From positions 1,728,916 to 1,792,915 of the forward strand of contig CAJFCJ010000020.1 in NCBI GenBank assembly GCA_904063045.1: 64,000 nucleotides of DNA, written 5' to 3'. Positions 24,090 through 38,620 of this stretch are shown piece by piece (the first letter of the stretch is position 1; each line of letters starts with the position of its first letter). The notes below the pieces were generated by a model. The model worked only from the letters and a program-made list of their open reading frames with translations, had not been told where the DNA came from and ran no database searches. The DNA is from Dimorphilus gyrociliatus (lineage: Eukaryota > Annelida > Polychaeta > Dinophilidae). Made by a program: the position numbers and the translations under genes.

Positions 24090-25979
24090 CTTCTTAAAGT
24101 CACAAAATACTCAATATTACTTTCTTGCGCAATTTGAAAAAAAATCACAAATAGTCAAATTGTGATGTAAAAAAAAAATAACTATGTAAAGGTAACAAGT
24201 TGTCAAAGATAATGTATAAAATATGTATATATTATGAGAAACCGCATGTTATGGTGCAGCCGAAATTATGATTGTCAAGGTCAAAGTAAGGTACCGTTCA
24301 AAATGTTGAAATATCTTTAAAAAATTCTAAAAGGACCACGAACCTTATTATAAAATAGAAAAAGAACAAAATTGATAAGTTCTTTCCAGAACTAACACTA
24401 AAATTAAAAGAAAAGTAATTTTTATGTTCTATAACAAATTACTTTAAAGTATTAGTTGACTAGAGCTTTTTCAAGTTAACAGGCTTTGAAATATTGAAAA
24501 TGAATTAAAGAAAAATGAAACGGTGTAAAGATTGTTCGAAAGATCATTTCTAAATGGAATAAAATAAGCAAGTCTAATGTAAGTTTATCATATTTGATTC
24601 TCCGCTAAATTCAACTGACATTTCAATTTTCTATCTAGTGCATTTCTATATATAACGCTTTGAGGAGATAGGTAGCTTACTTGGGTTCATTTATTGGCTA
24701 TTACAGCACAGAAATTGTATATTAATTTATAAATAGCTTACTTTAGCAATAATTTATAAAATTAGATCTGTAGAAAATTGGCTATAGTTATAAAAGAACA
24801 AAAGGAAAGATGTGAATATATTTTAAATGTAAGTTCTTTAAAATTTCTCTACACTCAGAACATTCTATTCTTATATTTGTATTAATATAAAGAGTATGAA
24901 ATTGATTTCTTTCTATTCCATAGCAAACACTAAGCTAGTTATTATTACGTTTAAACTTTTATGTGAAGATTAAAGCTTAATATTTAAGGGAAAGGGTAAA
25001 ACTGAGTAAGATTTACTCACTTAATCTCTTAATGAATAGAAAGACTTGGGTATATAAAATAAAAGTGAATGTACTTATTAGGTACAGTTATTATTTTTTC
25101 TATAAGCCAAATATAATCCCGCACGTCACCAACTCATTTTCAGCTGGCTTAAACAACTTAGACATCCAATTACAACTTGTAAATTTGTCATTTATTTTAT
25201 CGATATTGCCCTATGAAGCAATAAACTGTACTATCTGTCAAAAAGATTCGTGTTGTATAATCTACGAATTTTTTGACGTCATCTTGTAATTTGACATAAA
25301 AAATTGTCAGACGCAGGTGCTTTTATTTTTATAAATATATGAATATTTGTTTGTGTAATAGAATTTTCATTGTAGCAAGTTTATTTTCGTTAGTCCTAAT
25401 GAATTTTTACATAATTAATTAAGAAAGAGTGTATTATGATTAGTCCTTCCTTTTTATGTTTAAAATGAAAGAGGAGCAACCTTCAGATCAAAAATATATA
25501 TGTAAACATATTTATTAATAAGAACTCAAAAGACCTGTAACTTGCAGATGTTTTATTTAAAAAAAATCCATTGCATATTAGCAGAAAAAAATGTGTTTGC
25601 ACTAAATATTTTGAGGACAAATAGACTCAAAATTAGCTTGATTTTTTAGATATAATTATAATTATTATTGTTCACCTCAATATATATTTTCTACGTAGTG
25701 AATACAACAAATTATGTTGCGCATATTCATATTAATAACAGACTTTTTTATCATTAAAAATGAACTAGAAAAAGTACAAATAAAAATTAATTACATCTTA
25801 TTTAGACATTTGGAATATTTTGGTACAAAAATTATTTATTAGCATATTTTTAAAATAGATATACGATTTTCGAATAACTTTCATCCTTTCATGAATAATT
25901 AATCTGCACGCGATGACAGCGCTCTCTGTGGTCGTAACGCAAATTATTCATCATGGCAGTAACCACGTGAAGAAAAAAC
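24090..25979. other. Long AT-rich intergenic region
   Basis: Nearly 1.9 kb, among the longest gene-free gaps in the window. Six-frame reading shows only short random ORFs. The last 60 bp before the next ATG contain CACGTGA (25965) and a GC-richer patch, taken as the promoter of the SOCS-box gene. Nothing else was recognised. Confidence 0.55.
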
Positions 25980-27987
25980 ATGGGAAATTCTTTCACGAAA
26001 AAGGATTGCAGCCAGGGAAATGAGGAAACTTCATCAGATAATTCAACATCAGAATCTAATCAGAAAGAATGGACCATGTTAGCTTCCGATAGCGTAGAAA
26101 CATGGAAATTTAGCAGTGTTTTGTATGGTTTTGAACCAAGAATTGATTATACTTCCGATATAAAGGGACGATTGCAACCGTGGTGTACATTTGGTAGATA
26201 TTTTTCAGTAAAGTATGATTCAACAGAAAAGGTTTGATTCTTTCATTTTAACATAAAAACTGAATTAATTTAAAAAAATGGGTGTGTCTACTTCTAAAAA
26301 GTCTCCTACTTTTTTTTATATACGTATTATAATGTCAATAATTCTTGTTTCAATATAATATATGCTATTTTAAAACAATGGAAGAAGAACCTAAATGATT
26401 CTATTGCTTTTTATATAAAGATATATCGCCATAAAATATTCCGAAATGGTATTATAGAATATCATGTTCGTCAAACCACGTGATGAAATTCTTAAACTAG
26501 AAAATTGTTTTATATTAAAATATTAATAAGTTTATTACACAATATGAAATACTAATATATAAAATCCAAGCTTTAATTTTGATAAATACAATCGACATGG
26601 GAAACATATAATTGAAAATATATTAGACGCCTTTTATGTTAAAACTTTTAAAAGTGTTATAATATTTTTGAAGTCACAATCGAGCAACATACCTATAAAA
26701 AAATAAATAATTCTTTACAAGACGACTAATGATATTACGAATATGAAAAGATTAACATCTTAATCGAAATTTGTAGAAGTTGAGAGAAAAATTAATTATA
26801 AAAAAAAAATCTTTTTTATTCATAAGAGAATAAGATTTTGTATTTATGAATTCCTTTTCTGAGAAAAGTAATATTGAATTACTTAAATACAGTCTATTGT
26901 ATATTGTATCTATTAACAGGAGCATATTGTATAAATTGTCAATATTTATATATATTCTAAAAATTCTTTTCAGGTCTTGGATAGACATTATATGAAAATT
27001 GTAATCTCAGAAGGATGTTTCCATTCTACTCAAATTCGCCTTCCACGAAGTTTTTATTCCAGACTACATTCAGTACCGGAACCGGCTTCCCATTTTCTTA
27101 AACCTATTCAAGTTGTGGGATATCGTGGAGGAGTATGCATTCTACAAGTGAACTGCAAAGACTATTTTATTGAATTTCTAGTCATACATATGAAGACTGG
27201 TACGGTTTTAGGGACTCATAAAGAGAACATTCAAGGTTATAAACATTACTTATGCGACTGTCTTATTAGTCCAGATTTATCTTCTTTCATTCTCAAACCA
27301 AACGCTATGTACGTCTTGAATTTTGCGCGGGATACATTTAATAGTTCTATGAAAGTTGTATCTTGCAAAGGAAATCCTATGCCTGTTATTAGGGAGAATT
27401 TGTTTAGTAATGTTTCTGTGAGAGCTTTTATAGCATATGATCCAAGGTATACTTGGAGAAGAATTGCTATTGGAAATTATTGCAAACACGGGAAGGACAC
27501 TGTAATCATCTTTGATTTGAAATCTGATAAAATTATACAATCAAGCGATCCTTATTCTCACTATCAAACTACGCACAATATATCTTGGTCACCAGATGGA
27601 GCTTACATATCATCAATGGTTCTAGGCAGAACTATTAAAGATGGGTTTTTTAATTTTCCAAAAGTATTGATATACGAATCAACAGATTTAGCAATTATTC
27701 AATCAATTAGGACTAATTATCTTTCCGAAGTGCCAACACTATCACCGACTGGAATTTTTCCAGTTTTCAATAACACTGGAACAATTATAGCAATTCCTTA
27801 TGGAGAACATGGAACTTATTTTCAACAAGTTGCAGGAGTAAAAGTTTATAAAGCACCAAACGTTTTAGATCTTCAAAGTTTGTGTCGATTGTGTATTAGA
27901 CAATATTTTGAAACCTATGACGTTGATAGACTCCCTCTACCAAACAAATTAAAAGACTATTTGAAATTTAAACCATTTTGGGAATAA
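25980..27987 (+). CDS. SOCS-box protein with beta-propeller-like body and N-myristoylation motif
   Basis: Two exons (25980-26231 and 26974-27987) are joined by a 742-bp intron and encode 421 residues. The C terminus, LQSLCRLCIRQYFETYDVDR followed by LPLPNKLKDYLKF, is a clear SOCS box with an Elongin-BC-box-like LCRxxI and the cullin-box-like LPLP. The middle shows repeated beta-strand patterns with WD40-like blocks (ISWSPDGAYISSMVL, RRIAIGNYCKHGKDTVIIFD), suggesting a propeller that could bind substrate. The start MGNSFTKKD fits the N-myristoylation consensus (Gly2, small residue at 6, basic 7-8). By family knowledge SOCS-box proteins are substrate receptors of Cullin5 or Cullin2 E3 ligases, and here one may be tethered to membrane. 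I cannot assign it to a named vertebrate gene. Confidence 0.75.
26232..26973 (+). other. Unusually long intron (742 bp) of the SOCS-box gene
   Basis: The intron is about ten times the typical intron length here. It is very AT-rich, contains several CACGTGA/poly-A stretches and no recognisable nested gene. Confidence 0.6.
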
Positions 27988-28689
27988 TAGAATATTGAAT
28001 AAATGAATAAATAACGGTAAAGAGAACACTTTTAACTGTCTTGAATAATAAATCATAATATCTTTATGTTTTTTTTTTTTTTATAAAAACACATTATGAA
28101 TTAATTAATGTCTTTATTATTTAAACTCATAAAACACTACAGAAAGTACTGCTGAATTAGCTTAAATAAAGAAAACAAAATAGCTTTCCGCAAACAAGGT
28201 CATTTCCTACGGGGTAGTGCTCTCAGCGTATAGAAGCTGTTCATGTTTTTTTTTATATCAAAATACTGGGGCAATTGGAATTTTTTAAGTTCCTTTGTAA
28301 ATTTATTTATACAAAATATTAAAGACGTACGACGTAGGGGGAGGGCGAGTTGTAAAGAGTTGAATACTAAAAGGATTTTCATCGATTAGTGATTTAAACT
28401 AATTAATTAAGATTTTTATAGGAGGATTTGAAAATCTAATAAGCATGTTATACTTCTTTCTAACCGGAGGGTTATTCGTTAAAATCAACTTTTTTTGTTA
28501 ATTACAATTACTCTTCCCATGTAAAATTCGATAATATTTTCGTATTTCCCTCCAATTGTTCGCTGGCGTATTAAATCCCCTTTCGCTTCAATTTTTCTTT
28601 TAGCGCCATCTATAGGAACTACTTCCTAGCAGATATATACATAAACATTGATGTAGCAGTTCTTTTCAGTAAATAAGCTGCGGTTAGCC
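27988..28689. other. Intergenic region between SOCS-box gene and SEC14L
   Basis: About 700 bp, AT-rich, with a poly-T tract near 28071. A minus-strand ORF at 28200-28382 looks fortuitous. The region from about 28550 is GC-richer and probably the SEC14L promoter, with the CTCF-like site. Confidence 0.55.
28601..28616. promoter_or_regulatory. CTCF-like motif (CCTATAGATGGCGCTA on minus strand)
   Basis: The reverse complement is CCTATAGATGGCGCTA. It matches the CTCF core YAGRKGGCRS exactly and keeps the leading CC and the trailing TA of the longer consensus. It lies about 75 bp upstream of the SEC14L ATG. Confidence 0.35.
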
Positions 28690-33470
<4,781 letters not shown>

Positions 33471-34265
33471 AAACGCTTCATATTTGATCTCGATGTCACT
33501 AATCTTTATCTTCTGATGCTGAAATATATTGAAATTCTGCAGATATCTTGTCGTTTCATGTGGTCCATACATTTCTTGTTCAGTTTAAAAGAAATAACGC
33601 CTAACCAAGAATTTCTAGTCTTAGCCGTATGCATAGTTTGTCAATATTGTGTTAATTGATCATTTAAGAAGATTGAGTCTTCGTAATCATCATAATCATA
33701 AGAGTATTTTTGTATTGCAGTATTTAGAAGAGAAACATATTTGTAGTTCACTTGACCTTGCAAATGATGAAATGTTCCTTCTCATTTGACATTTTCTAGC
33801 AATAAACATGTTTTGAAGAGAATATTGACTATTTTCTACAGACTGATGAAGGAAAGAAAATTTCCGTTGCGTATAGAAACTATCAATACTTAATTATAAA
33901 GTATTATAGAGTATACAAACAGTATATGTATAAATCACTAATAGATTATAAATATCCCTTTTTCCCTTTTTAAAACTCGGGACGACAGCTTGTTAAACTC
34001 TAGAGAGGGTTTTATTAGAACAAATAAGCACTGTTAAACATAAAAGTCTACTATAACGACTCTTTCTCAAAAATAAAGTAGTATTCCAGCATTCACGAAA
34101 CAAATCTGTTCACAATTCTTGATGTGTGCATAGAACATATAATACTTTCTTTTCTTACCAAAAAATATCCCTAAATTACCAACAACAAGCACAATAAAGT
34201 AACGATAAATCAACTATACGATAAAAAATGAGATCTTTTTTTTTCCAGTTGACACACGCTTTAGA
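33471..34265. other. Convergent 3' flanks of SEC14L and SAP-domain gene
   Basis: About 800 bp of AT-rich sequence between two converging stop codons, presumably two 3' UTRs. No coding signal was seen. Confidence 0.55.
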
Positions 34266-37008
34266 TTACCAATATTGGGAATCGTTGTAGGATTTATTGG
34301 CAGGTCGTCGGCTGTTATATCCTATAATAATAATAATAAAATGCAATAAATTGTGATATTTTAAAGGAATTAAAGAGCTTGATAAACTACCTCTACCAAA
34401 TCCTTGTTCTGGAATTGCACCGTTTGTTTCGTAAGCTCCAACAGTTGAATATCCGTAGTTTGGATTAGAATAGTTAGATATGGCAGGGTGACTGTTGTGG
34501 AAAATTAGCTAATAAACTTGATAAACTAGAAAGAAAAAGACTCGTACTTGCTTGGGTAGCTGTCTCTGCTTTGGTAAAAACCGCTGGTTGATCTTGGTTG
34601 ACCCCAATTTGAACGCTGCTTGAAACCACCAATAGATGGTGTTCTACCCCGATGATTTCTATTTCGTTTGTTAATAACATTTTTCGATTCGCTATTCGAT
34701 TTCTGCCAGGTATTGCTTTTAAGATTTTTATTAGATGTTGCTATTTTAGGTTTAGCAACTTCGGTTTTTTTTTTATTGCCCCTTTTAGTATTTGACCAAG
34801 TTCCCATATTCATCTTTAAAGCTTTATCCAATAACAGCTTTTGTTGAAGTTTACCTAATTTCTAATAAGAAAAAAATATTACGAAAAGGATTTTTAATCT
34901 ATTCCTTCACAGACTTTTTTTGTTGAGGAAATTGTTTCGTCGTTTTTTTTGCCTTGAATTTCTTTTAATTTTCCATGAAGGTTTCGTACCATTTGCTCCA
35001 TTTTAGCTCTTCTTTTTTCAGATAACAATTCTGGATGAGGAAGCATTTCTAAAAGAAAACTATTTATACTTCGTGTTTGAGAGCTTCAACAAGTTTTTAA
35101 TTAACTTTTTTCCATTTTATTTTATTATTATTTGTTTTTTTTTTTTTGTAGCAAAAACAGACCTCCTGCTGCAGAGAACGATGATGGAATATCATCTGTG
35201 TTTACATCATCACCAGAAACTTTCAATTCAAATGTTTGATCATCTAATATAATAACGCCATCTATTAAAGTTGCCTAATAAAAGAGAAAATTAAATAGCC
35301 TTTATTTGCTTGTACAATATTCAATATCACCTTAAGTTGAACATCATCCAACAAAATATCATTTTTACTTATGGTTTCATATAAGGCACTCGCTGCTTTA
35401 GAGGAATCAAATGATACATATAAATAGCTGAAAAGAAAGACAAGCTTAGTTAAATACATCTCTGTAGATTAAATATATATATATATATATACTGTATATA
35501 CACTTCTATAACGATTTAGTAATGTATATAATATTTATAGCTAACTATATCTATAACAATGAAATTAACTAGAGAGTTAAATGGCAGCTTTATTTATATC
35601 AATAAAATTTAACTGTCATCTATGTATAAAAGACCTTTTAACAATTATAAATAATTAATAAAAAAATAGAATCATCTATTTTAGCTGTTAAATTGGTTTT
35701 TAATGAAAAAAAAAACAAAAATTAAGGTCACTTGAATATTGAACAATGCGATAGATAGGTATAAACATACATACACTATATGTAGTATATACTTGGCTAT
35801 ATATATATATGTATGTGTGTAATAGCCTATTTTAAAGGCTTTTAAAAGTAAAACAAAGGATCGCTAATTTACCCTTTTGGTCGCCTGTCGGCGTTTCTAG
35901 GCAAATATATTGAAAACGGTGTTTGAAGATTAAGCGCTTTCGCGATTGTTTCTTCGCTAATATTCTCAATATTTTGGTTGCAATAGAGAACAACCGTTCT
36001 GATAGCAGCATCCTCTGTAAATAGTTTTTCAAAAAGTTATGACTTCAATTGTATAAAGAACCGCCTTATTTAAGAAACTATTAAAAGTTTCTAAAGAACG
36101 GACTTAAGTCATAATGATAATAGCAATCATTATAATATTATTAAAAAATATGAAAAATATTCTTTCAAAATTATAAAATACAAAAGAAAATCCTACCAGA
36201 CTGTTTAATTCTTTTTGCATAACTTTCTGGGTGAACGCTTTTTTCAGTTTCGTCTGTCAAATATTACTCTAATAGTTACTTAAGCCTTTCTCACCAATAA
36301 ATATTTAAACTTACACTGATTATCCCAATAACGCATTACTCCTTTTGTTGACGATTTTAAATGTTTAACTGTAACACCAAAGAGGCTCTTTGTCAAACCT
36401 TTCGAAGTTGTTTCTGCTTCGAGAAACGTTCTAAATCTTAGCTCAGCAATCCTGTTTTGTTAAATAATTGAATTGATACAAGTTAATTGATCAATAGATG
36501 GAATTAGTAGTCTATTTGTTTACCCTTTTTTGTCGGCTGACTGCTCGTATTCTGACGTTCCTGGTTCGGCTGGACAAAATCGTAATATAAAACTTTCTGA
36601 GAGAGAAAATACTTCTTGTAAAGCTGGATCTTTTAGCATAGAGCTAGTTATGGGGAAGAGTCTCACAGTTCGAGATTTCTCTGAAGATATTAAATCAGTT
36701 GCAAATTGCAATCGAGTTGGACGCTTTATTTCTTCACCATCTTCTTTCGTCTCAATAACAAAGTCTCCTTCGTGCTCTTCCTCGTCTGATTCTTCATCGC
36801 TTACTATTTCCATGCGCTGAAAATTCTCGTCTAAGCATTCAGGACCATGTTTATTAACGTAGTCTAGTAGCCGTAATATTAAGGTAAGTTTGTTCCCCTC
36901 AGGGGATAATCCAAGGGTAGTTAGTCGGCTCTGAAGCTTTTCAATAGTCCACGCGTCCCAATCAATTTCTGTTCCATTGTCCACACAAGCCTTGATCTGT
37001 TGCTCCAT
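34266..37008 (-). CDS. SAP-domain protein with RRM-like folds and Arg/Asn/Ser-rich tail
   Basis: About nine exons. The first (36524-37008) encodes a SAP DNA/RNA-binding motif (WTIEKLQSRLTTLGLSPEGN, KLTLILRLLDYV), an acidic stretch (SDEESDEEEHEGD) and the start of an RRM-like unit (RTVRLFPI). The unit continues in the next exon (AELRFRTFLEAETTSKG, LFGVTVKHLKSS). A second RRM-like unit lies at about 35285-36020 (AAIRTVVLYCNQNIENISEE, GYLYVSFDSSKAASALYETI). A coiled coil follows (LLSEKRRAKMEQMVRNLHGK) and then a basic, low-complexity tail ending DSQYW near 34266. The SAP-RRM architecture occurs in nuclear RNA-processing factors such as SAFB and acinus, but the sequence matches none of these that I recall. 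A nuclear RNA-binding role is an inference. It shares a 136-bp divergent promoter with the ZCCHC8-like gene. Confidence 0.65.
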
Positions 37009-37052
37009 TTCAGAATTTACTTTATATTTATTGCACTAGTATCACGGATACA

Positions 37053-37061
37053 ACCGGAAGT
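37053..37061 (+). promoter_or_regulatory. ETS-type site ACCGGAAGT in bidirectional promoter
   Basis: ACCGGAAGT matches the ETS/GABP consensus. It lies in the 136 bp between the divergent ATGs of the SAP-domain gene (37008) and the ZCCHC8-like gene (37145). ETS sites are typical of bidirectional housekeeping promoters in animals. Confidence 0.45.
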
Positions 37062-37144
37062 TTCGGCTCGATAATAACGGGTAGAGCAGGTCCGCGGAAA
37101 ACTGTTCTGTTGTGCCTATGTGATGGAATAATACCTTATTATCG

Positions 37145-38530
37145 ATGGATGAACAAATTGATAATTCATTGAAAGAAGCTGCGAGAGAACAGTATGTATA
37201 TATTGCTTACATATCTTAGAAAAAATTCTTTCAGATCTATAATTTCAGCGAAAATAAAAGTTCAGAAAACCCTATTTTAGAAGCAAAAAAATTATTGTGA
37301 GTATTTGAATTTCGTTGTTCACGCGATTTTTAGGATTTCATGACATAAAAAATGATTCTGTAGACACAAAAACTTAAAAAGTTCCCCACTTTGTTCTATT
37401 CTGTTTGGAGCTTCTATACCAAGGTAAAATGCTAAATTTTTAGTCATATATCTTTAAGTTAATAACTAGTACTTTTATAACGAAATAGTTCACTACGAGA
37501 AGAAATTGATTCGGCAATATCTACGATTCTAGCGAGGGAAACAATAAATATATCTGGAAACGAATCTCAAAAAGTTTATGTCACTAATCATTATGGCTTT
37601 TATAATACGCAATCTTCGGCTGGAAAGGATGATATAGAAGAACTTAATGATTCATTGAACTGTGTGGAAGATGGGCGTTCTAATGGTAATTTTCTATCAC
37701 CTCTCGGAGATGGAAGAGTCGCAGAGGAGACTACAAGAAGAAGAAAAAGTTTGCAATTACGTCAAAGGAGTTCGTCCTCTAAGACTCGCTTCTACGAATC
37801 AGGAGAAAAACATAGACCAAAGCCTGGAGTGGTAAGCGAAGAGTTACGATGTGCATTAGGGCTTCGATCTGATGAGCTACCTATGTGGATTTATCGCATG
37901 CGTATATTTGGTTATCCCCCAGGTTATGTGGAGGAAGCAAAGCATATTTCTAACGAATTAATTATGCATAATGAACCTGATACACCCACAATTCGACCAA
38001 CAATTTCATACGATCATGACGAATTTATTAATTACCCTGGTTTTAATACGCCGCCGCCAAGCAGAACAAGAGATGAGTTCAGACGCTATGACTCTCCCCA
38101 ATACAATAATAGGTTTTCATTAAAGAATACATTCCCTCAGGAATTATTTCCTCAAGCCAAGAAGCAAGTTAAACCGAAAAGAGCTCGAAAAACATCTTTA
38201 GAAGACTTAGAAGCAAGGAGAGAGGAGTTGGAAAGGGAATTAAATGAATATAAATCTGACGAAGATATTGAAGCTGGCCAAGCTGTTGAAGAAATGGAAA
38301 CTATTGAACCTCAAAAGGCATTAAATGTAGAGTCGAAGACATACTATATTCCAGCTCTCAATGAAAATAAGCCTAGTGTCTCATCATTCGCAAAAAATAT
38401 TACTCCATACGAGCATACTTTAGAATTGGAAGAACCTCCCAAAGAAAGAAATATAATGAGCGTGATCTCAGAGATCAATAAAAACTATCAGGAAAGGTAT
38501 TTTAATGAAGTGGATAATGATTCAAGTTGA
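37145..38530 (+). CDS. ZCCHC8: ZCCHC8-like PSP-domain protein lacking the CCHC zinc knuckle
   Basis: Four exons (37145-37191, 37249-37296, 37364-37423, 37489-38530) encode 398 residues. The PSP (proline-rich) domain is unmistakable: KPGVVSEELRCALGLRSDEL, PMWIYRMRIFGYPPGYVEEA, then FINYPGFNTPPPSRTRDEF, matching human ZCCHC8 in order. Human ZCCHC8 is the scaffold of the NEXT complex and brings MTR4 and RBM7 to feed nuclear RNAs to the exosome. The CCHC zinc knuckle that precedes the PSP domain in vertebrates is not visible: the corresponding 60 residues are Ser/Arg-rich without cysteine. The C terminus has a coiled-coil-like segment (LEDLEARREELERELNEYKS) and an acidic end, a possible MTR4-binding tail by analogy. 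It converges on piwi. Confidence 0.8.
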
Positions 38531-38620
38531 TTATAATTTTTAGCATGTTTTATGTATCTTGTTAATAATGATAACCAAAATTATGTTTACCTTAATAAAT
38601 GAGAATTCTTGTTTTCAAAT

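Noticed and set aside
24090-25979. Possible tRNA, snRNA or transposon in the long gap
   Set aside because: I saw no convincing A/B-box pair, terminal inverted repeats or reverse-transcriptase/transposase motifs; a dedicated search would be needed to exclude small RNA genes.
28200-28382. Minus-strand 60-codon ORF
   Set aside because: Short, without homology or promoter context.
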